From: Malurus cyaneus samueli
Taxonomy: Eukaryota; Chordata; Aves; Passeriformes; Maluridae
Direction of reading: 5' to 3'
NCBI GenBank assembly: GCA_009741485.1
Contig: CM019215.1
Coordinates: 74,529,735 to 74,593,734, forward strand
DNA: 64,000 nucleotides
A program made the translations under genes and the position numbers. Numbering within the stretch: position 1 is the first letter of the stretch; each line of letters starts with the position of its first letter. The notes under the pieces are model-generated. The model was not told where the DNA came from, did not search any database, and saw only the letters and a program-made list of their open reading frames with translations. Of this stretch, positions 25,977-39,400 are shown in pieces.

Positions 25977-26094
25977 TAGAATCATAAAAACATTTAGGCT
26001 GGAAAAGACCTCAAAGATCATTGAGTCCAACCCTTAACACGACACTGCAAAGTTCAGCACTAAACCATGTCCCTCAGTGCCACATCATCTACTC
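25977..26094 (-). mobile_element. CR1 LINE 3'-end fragment, antisense orientation
   Basis: Read on the + strand it begins with the reverse of the CR1 tail (AGAATCATAAAA), then 'tttaggctggaaaagacc', 'tcaaagatcattgagtccaa' and 'ccatgtccctcagtgccaca', the reverse complement of the 3' UTR end of a CR1 subfamily common in birds. The element therefore lies on the - strand, with its 3' end at the left. Only about 120 bp is kept, with no coding part. It differs in its 3' end sequence from the copy at 5594-6008, so the two come from different CR1 subfamilies. Confidence 0.88.
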
Positions 26095-28018
26095 ATAATG
26101 CAAAAAACAAATTAAATCAAAATGTACAAAGTTAGCAGTTCACAAATTCAGCCTGTGACCCTGAGCCTGGTCTGCAGTCCTTTGTAGCCGTTTGTCCCTC
26201 GGTGCAGGCACCAAGAACTGAGAGCTGTGGGGCTGCTCTTCCTTCTCCTGATATTGACCTGGGAAGATTTGTACTGCCCATCTTAATTCACTTACCAAGG
26301 CTTCTGAAATTCCAGAACAGAAACTAGTTTGAGTAGACAGCTCAAAAGTTCCATGATTGAGGGGAATGTACCTAGATTTGTCATCCTGCACATCCCTAAT
26401 TCCTGCCATTCCATGCTGATGATCTTGTCATATCCTGCTCTGCTGAGTATCATTTCCAGCAGTGCCATGTTGCTATGTCTACTTGATTCTTAATCACACT
26501 TTAAAGGAAGACACTTCCGATTTTCATGACTTTCTATGACTGTAATAACGTAATCGCTACAGCTCAGATCTGTAGGTAGGAAAGGAAGCTTCTGCAGAAT
26601 GTGACAAATATAACTCAGAATTTTCAAACTTGCGTAATCTTTAAAAAGGTCTTGGAAAGTCAGTGAACTGGTTCAGAACTTCCTCTTGTATCTGTTCTAA
26701 TTTGAATAATCACTCCTCAAAGGGCTGTAATTTTAACAGAGATGTGCATCTAATTGATGAACATAGAATAACTATAGCAGTGACCAGTATGTGTCCAACA
26801 CTCGGAAACGGAGTGAAGGCAGGTTAAAAAGAGCTTATTGTTCTTCAAGCATTCAAAATGTGCTATTTAAGAAAAATTTGGTTTTTTACATCTGTCTTCT
26901 ATGAAGCACTAAGATGGCTGCCAAGCAATAGCTTAATCTTCATCCAGCTGGATACACCTGAGCTTTCTTAGCTTGAGAAAAAAGCTAAGTCAACCGAAAC
27001 TGAGCAAAATGTGCATATTTGGAGCCATAAATCAAAATGTCCACGTACAGATGTTCTCAGCCTAGAGGCATACATGAGAAGGAGCTCGGTTCCAGAGGGA
27101 TTTTTCAGCAATCCTGGAATTGTTCAGAGATGCTTTACAACTGCCCATTGCAGTATTGACACAATACTGTAAAATCACCGTGAGTGACGTGCTCAAAATG
27201 CCGTTCGCACAAGTGGTGTGCAGAGGGAAGCTTCGGAGAGAGCAATTCGGAACAGTGCCAACATGCAGGAAAACAGCCTTCTCTGACTGAGAAGTGGGGT
27301 GAAGGAGTCTTATGGGATGGGCTTGCTTTTTATAACAAGGAGAAATCTCTCCAAGCCCTTCTAGCACCTGTGGGCATCAGGCAGAGCTTTTCTGGGGATG
27401 AAAAGTGGTATTATCCCATTTTGAAAATGGGGTAGTTGGGTTGCAAATTAGATGGCCTTCCATGCAAGAGCAACCAGAAAAGACTGAGTGTGTTTTGGGC
27501 TCTCGCCTCCTCCAACCCTAGACTGCTGTGGATCCCTGAAAATAGAAAGAGAGAGAGAGAGAGCAGCAGTCTCATGATTCTGTAATGTGTTACAGTTTTA
27601 GTGCAGTGCTATGTGTCTGCTTTGAAAGGGAAGATCTCATCTGTCATTTTACCATGGTATTCTTTTGTGCTATGACAGCTCCCAGAGGCTTAAACCAAAG
27701 AATATTGTCTCAGTGCTCTATGGTGGCTATTTTACCTTGACAAGATGCCTCCTACTCCAAATGAGCATGTTGTGATTTTAGGGAAAATGTGATGGTGTGG
27801 TTGTAGTTTTGAATTATTTATCTAAGGTATCTTGAGTAAGGAGAAAAATTCCTTCTGTATCTGATTTCTGTTTTGGAATGAAGTGGCTCAAGCCAAATTG
27901 TGTGAGAAGTCTGTAACAGAAGCGAAACTGACAGTTTGCAGTCATTGGCAAACAATATAAAAGAACCCCACTTTTTAGCCTCATATGTTCACACAGAATA
28001 GAATTTGAAAAAAAACTG

Positions 28019-28038
28019 TTTTTTTTTTTTTTTTTTTT
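28019..28038. repeat. T20 homopolymer
   Basis: Twenty Ts. A second T run lies about 100 bp downstream, near 28141-28152. Confidence 0.9.
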
Positions 28039-31000
28039 AATCACTGCATTGCAAAAATTAATAAGTACATAAATAGAAGACTTCTCCACTTATTGAGCTG
28101 AAAGTGGACAGGGAAATTGGCTTTTTATGGAAAAAAAGGATTTTTTTTTTTTGTATCATAAATTATGTAAATACATTTCAAAACTATCTGTGATTATTAC
28201 AGTGCTACCTGTGGTATATAAAAATAAAAGAAACACAGAAAGCGAAGATTTTGGTAGGTAAGAGACTTAAATGAATATATTTGGGGTTGCAACTATTCTT
28301 AAAATAGTTAGGTATTTCTTGTGATGTAGTTCTTGAAATGGGCTCACTTAGCATTTTCTGAGATAGCATGAGACCTTTGAAAGTAATATTTCCAAATATG
28401 GATATGAGATTTTTATGCGCTTGAATCATATTTCAACCCAGCCTCCTTGTTTGGGATGTGTGAATTTAGTGCTCAGCTTGTGTGTATGGGGGGGATTACC
28501 CAGAAAACTGCAGTGAGCAGAGCTGTGATCGTGATTTCTGCAGAGCTGAATGCCTCTTGGCTCCTGACAGCCAGCATCTTAAAGTTTATGAAGTGCACCT
28601 CCCTCTCCCCAGTGCCCAGGCAAATGAATTGCCAAGCCCTGGGAGCCAGAGCTGAGGCAGCAGAGCAGAAGCACTCAGTTCACATTTCTTGATGAGATTT
28701 CACAGGGGAATGCAGGGCCTCTGTCCCACCAGCTGACCTGCTAGAGCTGAAAGGGAAAAAACCCCAAATTGAAGTGTTGGCCAGTCCAACCATTGCTACC
28801 TCACAAGCCAGAAAGGCTGATTACAAAAAAATGACTGTGGAAAAGTCAGTTACTGTTGGGATTCACAGCAGCTGTGCTCTGTTAATGGAATTAAAATGAA
28901 TTGATATCCTCTAACTCCTGAAACATGGGCTTCCTGGGGCACAGAAGGGTTCCGTGTCTGTGCTAATATGGGGAACAGCAAAATGAAACTGCAGTGCTGT
29001 TTTGAAACATGGGCTACTGCTAAAACATGTTAGTGCTGAAAGAGCTGGCAGAACTTTTCTTGTGGTGTTTTTGTTTTTAGTTATGGCTCTCTCTTGGAAA
29101 ATGAAAACTGATTTTCCATATTTCTCAAGTCTCCATTGCTTTGAAAGACTTCTCCAATTTAAGTCTTGTGATAGCTCAGTTATGTTTTATATTGATGAGT
29201 GCTTGCCTTCATTGGTTAAAATAAATATTTTTTCACATCACAATGGCCTGAAAGCTTCTTAAACTGAAGGAATGACTGTAAGAGTTCTCTATAAATAGCA
29301 TGTGGGCATTGGAAAGTAAGTTTTTTTCTTTTATGTGATATGAGGTGGCCAGAATTGCAAAGTGGCATGCATACAGCCTTGATGGAGATCTGTCTAAGAG
29401 CTGTATCATCAAAGACAATCGGTACTGATTCTGAACTGCTAAAACAGGTTTGTGGCCATATTAGGTATTAACTAAATTCATTGACATAAAATGCAACTTA
29501 GTGCTCAGGTGAGGGGGTGGAAAAGGGATTACATCCAACTGCATAGCTCTTTCCCTGAAAAGCTATTTTTCTTTTGCTTTCATTTGGTGAGTTTAAATTT
29601 GATAGCTCTTATGGACAGATTTCCTACTGATGCTTAAATGGAAAAGTAAGCCAAGCTATTTTTTTGAGAGGACATATGCATTGATCATCTTTCCCGATTT
29701 CTAGTTTTCATTTCTGCTGTAATGTTTGTTCTTCTCCTTTCAGGTTAGCTGCTAGCTTGGGATGATTCTGGCTAAGTAATATTATTAAATTGGATTTCTG
29801 TCTCTCCTGGTTTGAACATAAATCTCAGTGCAGTTCATACATTGCAGTAGCTGCTCGCTTCATATCTTGCCAAATGGACTCGTTAGCCTACGGTCTTACG
29901 TAACCTTCCCTCTAGCAGAGCTGATCAGACATCCCAGCATAACCCCAACCAAAACAAGCAAAAAGAAAAGAGAAAGTACAGTCAGGGAGGGAAGATTTCA
30001 GAAAGAAATTGAGGCAATCAGTCTAGGCCTGGGAACCTTGAATCCAAGTTGACATGTAGTGGCTTAAAACGTGACATGGTACAGCTTACTGCCTGTCACA
30101 GCTCTTACTTTGGGATAATTAGAAGCACTGTATGTCTTCAAAGTGAATTTTTAAAAAGCTGACCATTATCCTTTTGGGACAGGAGATGAAATTTTAACAG
30201 AGGTTGGTTTCTGCAGTTTCCACAGTCATCTTGCATCATTGAAATAAAGCAAACTGTGGTTCTTTCCTCTCTTACCATCATGTGGCACAAAAGGAGTGTA
30301 AAAGGCTCCACTGACAGCACCCCCCTGATGCACATCTATGGTTCTCCATCTGCATCAGGAACTACAACCCTCAATTCTCAAGTTTTGGAGAATACTGCAA
30401 GTTTTAATAAAAGATTGCCTAAGATGCCTTGGTATTTTCAACAGCCATTAGGAGTGCAAATGAGCAGTGGTGGAAAAGATGGAGAGAGATAAGACAAAAA
30501 TAAAACTTGGCTGGTTAATGCTCTTTTCTTTCAGTGACTCTTGAGTACCAGTTCCATGTTATTTTGATAAACCTCGCCCAGTGACTAAAATGAAACTGGT
30601 AAACCAGCTTGAATGTAGTGCTTTGTTTAAAAAAGTAGGGGTGAAAGGAAAAAGTCAAAATGCAGTATTAAACATGGATTCTAAAGAAGTTAAAAAAAGA
30701 AAGTCTGGAATATGATATTTTCTTTTGTGTTAATGTATGCTGGATTAAAAAAGCCCCGCATATTGTGCTAGTGTGAGAACCAGGAAGTGAGAAAGACCAA
30801 AGTGAAAAACAATATCATAAACCGAACTGCAGTCTGGTAAAAATGTATATGGCACAAATGAGTGCTTAGGAGCACAAGAAGGTTTTCCAAAGTATTGAGC
30901 ATTCCATCTTCCATTTATCTGATTTCTTTTGAATTTGTCTTTACTAGAAGACGTTATTACAAGATAGCTGTGAGAAGCTGAGAGCTGATAAGGTGCTGAC

Positions 31001-32729
31001 ACTAATACTGTGATCACGAGGAGGAATTTTTTCTTAGCAACATGAGAAATACTTGTAATTCAGCCCAAAGTCTCACAGGTTTAATTATAGGTAGTTTTAA
31101 TGTTATGCAAGGCATGACTTGACTTGAATATGTTGACTTCAGTACAACATTTTTGTTCAAAATGAAACTTTGTACACAGGACTGAAAGTCAGAAGTTGTT
31201 ATTCCAAGCAGAAATGCAGCAGCTCTTTGGGCAGTTGGTGTAAAATACCCTGTAAATGCTGCTGAGGTGGAGAGTAGGCTTTGTGCTGGTTGCTTGCAGG
31301 AGGTTAAATTCTACCGGAGCAGGATGTGTAACACTATCCTAAGGACGCAAGCATGCTCAGCTTTCTAATGCCATGTTAGACCTACAGGTATTTTTGGAAT
31401 AATGTTTCAATTACTAATTTAACTGTCATTAGCAATTGTGTATTAACTGGAGGATGAAATTGGTTTTATCCTGTGACTCCTGCATATGCCTTAATTTGTC
31501 AGGAATGCTGTTGCTGTGTTCAGGGCTGAGGCTATTGAGAGAATGGGCACATCACCACTGACTAAAGTAGATGAATATTCTTTGGGAGAAAAGAGCTGTC
31601 AGCGTTCTTTTAAAATCAGCCAACCTCTATGTCTAAACCCAAAAATGTGGTACATCCAGAAACATCAAGTGGATGTGCAATCATTTCCTTTTGAGGAAAA
31701 CCAGAGAAAAGCTATTCCTGCAGCTTAATATAGAGCTAAAAAAAGGTAGAAGCAGATAGAGAATGTGTTAACTACATATGGAATCTTGAACTACTTAAAT
31801 AGTTATGGAATAAAAGAGATAACAATAAATACTTAATTTAAATTGCTATTTTCTTGTTTTGCTGGGGAAACTAGATGTCATGTATTTTGGAAGGAAAGCT
31901 TGCAGTACTCTCATGAGCAGCACGATATGGACAGCAGCAGCAAGTGCTGTGTTAAGTCAGTGGTGGCTGGTCTTGGTTCCCTGTTTTCCTCCTTTCGGTG
32001 GTGCAATTGTGGAGTCGTGTGCTGCACTCAGAAGTGCTGTGCTGCAGTCCCTGTGCCTTGTCTTACAAATGAAAAACAGAACTGAGAAATGGATTTGGTT
32101 TACAATTGCAAATGGGGTTTCATTCCTTTTGGTGAGTTTCTTCTGTCATGCAAACAGAAGAAGGAAATTACATGGTGTAAGGATTGCCATGAGCTATCCT
32201 AGGTCTGACCTCTTTTAAAAGTTCTGTTCCCAGGTATAGGACACTTTCTTACAGCCAGGGTGTAAGAAGATTTTTTTCAGAACCAATAATTTTACAGTGA
32301 TCAGCACCATGAGACAGAAAAGAAAAATGAGGAAGAATTTAGCAATGTCTTGAAGAATCAATTTTCAAAGCAAAACTGGTAGCTCCTCGAATACAGAGTT
32401 AATGCATCTATTTCTTATAGCATACTATAACTAATATTCTAAGGACTTTTTCAAGTTTGATTAAAGCTAGTTTGACCATTTAAATGGGCATTAAAGTAAT
32501 AGAGGTGTTTTTGAGTGCGGGATGTTAGACAGACAAAATGTAAATGTAGATCCCCATAAATAATTGTCTCCAGTGACAATTCCCTAGTTAAATACCTAAA
32601 GGCCTTGTTCAAAGTGTGAATGTGGCTCTCCATGCCTATTTTAAGAAATGGCAGGTAAGTTTAGTATTTATACAAACAGTAACTGAGAACTTTTGCTATT
32701 GAAGAAAACATATACATGAAAGAATTATA

Positions 32730-32735
<6 letters not shown>

Positions 32736-32765
<30 letters not shown>
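32736..32765. repeat. T30 homopolymer
   Basis: Thirty uninterrupted Ts. No retroelement body is recognisable on either side. Confidence 0.93.
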
Positions 32766-32766
<1 letters not shown>

Positions 32767-35700
32767 GTAATAGAAAGCATGAGTTTCAACTCTCTTCATG
32801 TCCTTCATGTTTGTTCCATGTTCAGGAAGAGGTTAGAGAAATATAAGCTCTAGGTGTTAAGCCTGATTCCCTTTTCCAGTGTGCAGGCCCTCCAGGAATG
32901 AAGTCTTCCCACCCCAGCTCTTCAGCAGGACTGTGGTGTGGAGGAGGACAATGTTTTCATGGCTTCCTGGCATCTGATTGCTACATTTTTAATGTAGCCT
33001 TTGGAGGCACCGGAAGGAAGAACTGTTCATGGGTCTACAAGCCAAGCATATTTGTGGTGTTGAGATCCATCGTAGGGATTGCACTGGAGGGACAGAATTC
33101 TGGCAAAATATGATTTAAAAGGAAATCATCCCATTACCTAGGGTTCTATCCCCTTGAGTGCTTTTGTAATTAGCCATGGTGGCAGTGTCTTAAGTATTTG
33201 AGGGAGGCAAAAAGTGGCTGGCCATAACTGGAATAATATGTGTGGAATCTCACCTCTCCCTCAATGGTGCATGTCCTGGGACCTAAACAGCTTAAAAGAT
33301 GTGGGTAATAACAACCTCTGAAATTTGCATAATTTCCTACTTAGGAACTTTTTCTAGGCTACGGGATAGGAAACTCTGGCTACTATAAAAGATTTATTAA
33401 ACTGGTTGTTGAGGAGACATTCACAAACCCCAAAACAATGTGGCAATTTAGAAAGAAGAAGGAGAAGGCACATGCTTATAGGTTTTGGCTTAGTCTTTCA
33501 GGTTACTTGAAGCCCTGCAAGCTGTTTCTACAAGAAGTGTTCTTAAGGTTAATCTCAGTCTCTGCAAAGCAGGTGTTTACAGCAGAGTTTCCTTTTCCAA
33601 CCGTGTGCCTAACAATAGTTGTGATTAAGATCTCACTCTGGGGCAGGCTGACTTTTGGCTGCGTGTGTGTGCCTGCACGAGCATGTCTGCAAGCTGCTTT
33701 TATTATCCAACAAAAAGAACATATGCAGTTAATCTGAGTGCAGGAGAAATCCTTTGAATGTGAGTTGGGTCTGGAGTCTCTAAGAAGACTGGTAGACAGA
33801 ATGGAGCAGATGAAGCAAATAAATATAAATTGATGGCAGCATTTGTAATTAAAGCAATCAGAGCATCAGATGTACTAAATGCAAAGCTAAGCAATACATA
33901 CACTGCACTGTAAAAATAATACATTTTATGCTGCTTCTGTTTTGCTCAGTTTTTAATATGGCTTGGTTTTTTTATACACAATGCAAAACAGCCTTGGATT
34001 TGCTGCCAGGGATGAAACTGAATATACTGGCAGTTGTAGCTGCACTGCTGGGCAAAGCAGTGCTGTGTTGGATCAGTCAAAAAGCCCCACTTGTGGCAAA
34101 ACACTGCAATTCTGATCTGAAACCAGGCATGGGAAAGTAACCAAGAAAGCTAATACCAAAATGTGTCAGCTGTAGACAATTGTCAAAGGAGAATGGGGGT
34201 GCTGTTACCTCTATCTCTATTAGGTGCTCTAATTAAAGATGCCATCTCTGCCTACAAAGCACAGCCTTACCTGGGGTGAGCAGGGAGTTTGCACACAGCA
34301 GAGAATTCCTTCCATGCTGCTCATTGACTCAGGAAGAGTAGAAAGATTGTGCTCAGCTTATGCTTTCTGCAAGATGGCTCTGTAGCTGGAGAGGACACTC
34401 GCATCCTGCAGGAACGAGGTGTGTTATATTTGGGAACGTGCTCCTCCAGAGCAGCTCTGAGCACTCAGGTCAGTCCCTCACCCAAGTGGCTTTCACACAG
34501 AGTGACACACACACAGACTGCACGAGGCAGGGCTGGCATGTCCCTGTTTGCACAGAGCCTCCTACAGCAAAGGTGCTGATGATGTCTGACCACAGTCAGA
34601 CTGAGTAGTGGATCTCCCTTCACTGTCGTGTCCAGGTTCTTCATCTGTAGGGTCCTCCAAGTCAGGAAGATGCAAGTCCAGAGTCTCCAACAGTTGTTTT
34701 CAATGAAACCCATAAAATTGTCATCACTCTGATCAAATAATGGACAAATGTCACTTTTATTCAGGAATTCTGCCCAGTTAGCTTCCTTTTTTACACACAG
34801 GGTGTAAAGATGGGTTACACATGTGAAGTACTTGTGGTTTCAGGTTGGTGCTATATGAACTGATAATTCTGGTGAAACCTTTACCTGTTATGAAACTGCT
34901 GATTGTCAGCCCTCATCTGTTCTTAGAAAGTTTGGTTTCTAATTGATTAATTAATTCACACCTCTGAGTTCAAGTATTTAATGTAAATCTTAGCAATATC
35001 TCAGGAACAACTTTTTAATTTGCTCTCAAAAAAATTGTCATGTGATTGACAACTTTTCTGATAACTTGGTGTGTTATTAGCAGTCTTGCTCTCAAATGAA
35101 GCAGCTATTCATCTACAAGTTCTTTAATAGATGGAGATGATTTTGTAACAGCCTGCAGTGTGCTTAAATTATTTTAATTCCCATAATTGAAGTCTAATAT
35201 CAATGATAAAAATTTAGATATATTAATAACAAATGGCTCATATTAAAAATCCTGCTTCCCATTTTTGTGTGGTGTACGTGTCCCTGAGAAATTAAAAAGT
35301 AATACAGAAATTGAAGTTCCCTTTTTTAAAAAAAGAAATTTGCATTAAACATATTCTACTTCTCACCAGAGAAAAATAGAACTGAAATCTGGCTGAGAAT
35401 TAAACACTTAGACTTGGCAATATTACTTTCTAGAATTCCTTTATTGTCTTTGTTTTAAAAGTAAACAAGTAAGTCCCAAAATTGGATTTGGTTTCTTTTG
35501 AAGATCAAGGTTAGGAAATCAAGTGAGCACAATTTCTGTGTTTTAAACATTCTACTGTACAGCCCTTTTCTAAATCTTGAGCTTCACGAGGCTTTGGAAC
35601 AAGGGAAGGAGGCACAGTGGTTACAGGAGAGTGCACACTCTGAGGGAGGGATCAAAAATTGGTCCATGGTCCGTGAAGAAAACAGAGCAAGTGCCAAGCT

Positions 35701-36016
35701 GAGATGTTCCCGTTCGTTATTGTTTGTCTCGCAGCACTGAACACACACAAATGTACAGTGCTGAGGAACAGCCAGGTCAGGTTTTGTTGTGTGCAGCTCC
35801 CATCCAAAGATTTGCTGCTCTGGGCTCCGTGCAGGTGTGCAGGTGACGCTCACTGCCCTGCAGGTGCAGATTCGCCCGATGAGCTCGGCTCTCCTGGCAC
35901 AGCTCCGTGCCAGCCCAGCATCTCCTCTGCAGGGAGAGGGGGCCCAGGGTGTGTTTGCTTCTGCCTCCCTCCCTCCAGCCTGCATGGCTGGGAAAGGGCT
36001 GCTTCCCATAAGTAAC

Positions 36017-36486
36017 AGAGAACAAGAGGGTAGGGTAGGGAAAGGAAGTTGGAAAGGGGAAAGGATTAAAGATAAAGGGAAGGGAAAAAAACAAAGAAAA
36101 GAGAAGAAAAAAAAAGAGAATAAAGAAAGGAGAAAAGAGAAGAGAGAGAAGGAAAAGGAAAAGGAAAAAAAGGAAAAGAGAAGGAAAAAGGAATAATAAG
36201 AAAAGAAAACAGAAAATAAGAAAGAAAAGAAAAAAGAAAAGAAAAGAAAGAAAAGAAAGAAAAGAAAAGAAGAAAAGAAATAGAAAAGAAAGAAAAGAAG
36301 AAAAGAGAAGAAAAGAAAAGAAAAGAAGAAAAGAAAGAAGAAAAGAAAAGAGAACGATATGAAGAATTACCAGAGAAGGGAAGGGGTCAAAAGGGAGAGG
36401 AAAGCAAGGGAGAAAAGGAAGAAAGGAAAGGAAAGGAAAGGAAAAGGAAGGAAAGGAAAGGAAGAAAAAAAAAATAGAGAAAAGGT
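36017..36486 (+). repeat. 470-bp polypurine (GA-rich) tract
   Basis: Nearly every base on the + strand is A or G. It starts with GGGTA/GGGAAA-like units, passes through AAAAGAAAGAAAAG-type irregular repeats, is broken near 36354-36374 by a short mixed stretch, and ends in (GGAAA)n units. A Lys/Glu-only peptide can be read in one frame, a by-product of purine-only codons. It has no single fixed unit, so it is a compound GA-rich low-complexity block and not a simple microsatellite. Long polypurine stretches with mirror symmetry can form triplex (H-DNA) structures and pause polymerases; whether this one does is unknown. Confidence 0.95.
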
Positions 36487-39400
36487 AACTGATACTGAGG
36501 TTCTGTGATTTGAAGAGGCTTGAACCTCAATTAGACCTAACATTTCTATTCTGTTAGCTGCAAGTAAAATCAGAGGAAAAGAAATATGTGTGAGGATAAT
36601 AGAGAAAGATCAGAAAAAAATGACCTTTTTGCTGAAAGACAAGGCTAGCAAGTCTAATTCTATCTAAGGGTATGCTAACAGACATTTTTTAACATTAACA
36701 TGGAAAACTGATTGACCTGGCCTGATGAGATTGGAATGTCTCTGAATGTGTGTGTGTATGTGAATGGGGAGCATGAAATTCCATTGAATATTTTGAAAAG
36801 TAAGTTTTGGGTGGTTTTCTTTCATAAGAATGTCAGAAAATCTTTCAAAAACTGTGTTTGCATACCCCTTTTTTCTTTCAGTTCCTGTATGTGTCCCTTA
36901 ATTAAAACGTTATGCCTTTTTTTTCTTTTAAATGAAGATGTAGGGTGAGTCAATGAGGCACAGAGGTGTAATGGTTTCTTCAAGATATTTCTATTTTTTT
37001 TCAGCACCTGGTGGGGGATGGGGCAGTTTCTGGCATCGGCATTTCATTTGATTTGGAGTGTTGAAACCCTGCCTTGCGAGGGATGTGCATTTTACAGCAC
37101 TTGTCTGCAGGCAGTATGAAATAACTCCTGCCTGGGAACAGACTTGTGCAAGGGCTACTGTGGCCTGACCCGCCGCATGTGCCTGCTCTGTGCTGGAGGC
37201 GGTGGAATTTCAGGAGGCACCTATTGTCTTCCTGAACTGGTTTTACTGGAGATGGACTGAGCTCCCCACGCTTTGCATTCAGTCCAACAGGAGCTTTAGG
37301 AGCTTTGCTTTGGCAATCAGGCTGAGCTAGCCCCAGGCTCTGTGTGTTTGTCCTTTCCTGTCACCTGGGTGAGGGTGAAGCAAGTCTGTTCTTGTCACAG
37401 TCATAATCTTCCATGACATGTGAAAGCTTCTGCTAAAGGAAATGTTTAGAAGTTTACAAGCACATAAGAAAACTAATTGGGAAGACAAATCTTTACTGAC
37501 AAAAGAGATGGTAAGAGTCTGATTCTAGGGACTTTTTCAATATAGAAGTACAATTTGAAGTATAAAACTTCCAAATAATAATTCTGTTCGCTAACTGCAC
37601 AAATGTATGCTGGTCATGTTCCAGGGACTCATGGCTGTGAGTCTTCAGATGGAAAATTTGAAATGTTCTGTGAGTCCTTCCTCTTACATTATGGATTTAT
37701 GGACATTGAATCTTAGAGCCCATCACAGACATGCAAATTTCAAAGTGCTTAACATTCTCCAGATGACCTATACCCAAGATATTTTTTAATCTAAATAATC
37801 CACTCCAGTGATTATTTCTATTATACAATAAGAAAGATAACTGTGCAAGCTCTCTGGTTCTGTTCCTGCTCCCTGAAGGAGAATGGAAACTTCAAGATGA
37901 GCAAAATGTATAACTCCTTCTAGAAACCGAAAAAATCGTTGTTCCTGTTCCAAGGGGTAGCTCTTCTACAATCAGTGATCTCTGGATCTGGTTCTTTTTC
38001 CATAAGAAGAGCAATATAAAGGATACCGAGCAGCCTGGGAAACAGATAAAGCCTATTGTAGCTTCTAAGAGTTGTATTTTACCTTGCTCTTCTGAAGCAC
38101 TGGTCTGCAATGTCGTTCATCAAAGTTCCCTGAAAATTACTGATATATTTCATCTTCTTATGTAAAACTGGCTTCTGGACTGTCTCTCTCCACACCCTTT
38201 TCTTTCCAGCTGTAAGAAGGCACAGCCATCAAATGCTGTGCCATTTTATAGGAATGGTGCTCAGCACCAAAAATTTCTAGGACATTCCTTCAGGACATGC
38301 TTGCTACAAAGAGCATTATGCTCAGTTGGCAGCTGCTTAAGCTGGTTCAAACCCTGTACCTGTGAGTGGAAGTGCAAATAGCTGAAGATATACTGGGGTG
38401 TAGCCTGTAAATGGTCAGTAGTTGTAGGGAATTTTTGTTCTGGGTCCGTCATTCCCAGGGTGAATGCAATGATTATGGGGTTAGGGAGAGGTAGGGGTGG
38501 TGGAAGAGGCTGGCAATGAAGCCAAGGTCCCCAATCTCACTGGGACAGAGAGTGCATCCTTTTTTTCTTTCTTCATAATTTAGTCCTTTGATGGGCGGTG
38601 GGAAAGAGGTGTTACACTCCTTCAGGTGTTAATATACACAAACAACACAGAATGGATTTAACAGTGCATAAACTCTCACCTCAATGACTTTTTGCACTCG
38701 GCTTCACTTGGTAGACATTTCACTGACATTCACTTTTGTTTAGTACCAGGCAGGATTATCCTTGCAACAACATCCAGCACAGTCACAGAGGTGTTTGGGT
38801 GTTGTGGTCCTCATGCTGGTCCTCTCACAGGTATAGCTGGTTGTAATTTTAAAATTCTTTCCAAGGCCTGCTTTGTGTCTGCCATACCCTGGGACTCTGC
38901 ACTGGATGCTTCAGAGTTCAGAGCTGTGCTTCAGGCTGGGACAGGGATGAGATTGACATCTGTTTGAAGCAGTGGAGCATTTGGGGACTGTTCCTGGAAA
39001 AGGTGACAGGGGAGCCCAGGTGTGTTATCAGAAGTCTGGGGAGAGGAGGAATGTTTGTAAATCAGATAATAGGTGAGAAGGGACATTGTAGCATTGCTAC
39101 CTGGGCAGGACCCCCAGGGTTGCTCTGCTTTTGCATCAAAGCCTGGCACAGCTGTTGTCACGATGATCTAGGCAGCTTTTTAACAGCAAGATATGAGATT
39201 CAGTGTCACAAAGAATGAATTTATTCTGTGATAAAGCAGTTGAAACTGTGCTGGAAGATGGCAGTCCATTTGTAAGTGTAAATATTTGCTAACAGACCAT
39301 AATGATAGTCTCTGAACCTCTTCCCCATCTTCTGCTCCAGTATCTTGAGCCAGCTGGCTGTGAGGCAAATTGAGACACAGAGATTTCACAGTGTACCTCC

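Larger units (their letters stand above)
26095..36016. other. Non-coding intronic sequence, no gene seen
   Basis: AT-rich DNA with a T20 run (28019-28038), a T30 run (32736-32765), a short (GA)n stretch at about 27548-27563, and a GC-richer CpG-bearing patch at about 35815-35995. Open frames of 60-141 codons occur on both strands without recognisable domains. Positions 34930-34960 carry a cluster of ATTAATTA-type sites. Confidence 0.55.

Noticed and set aside
28741..28810. Possible antisense CR1 piece
   Set aside because: Only a short 'agtccaacca' phrase matches; the order of other CR1 landmarks is missing.
35584..36009. 141-codon - strand frame
   Set aside because: Falls in the GC-rich patch, overlaps frames on the other strand, no recognisable protein.
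35789..36196. 135-codon + strand frame ending in a Lys/Glu run
   Set aside because: The charged tail is just the polypurine block read in one frame; no domain in the first half.
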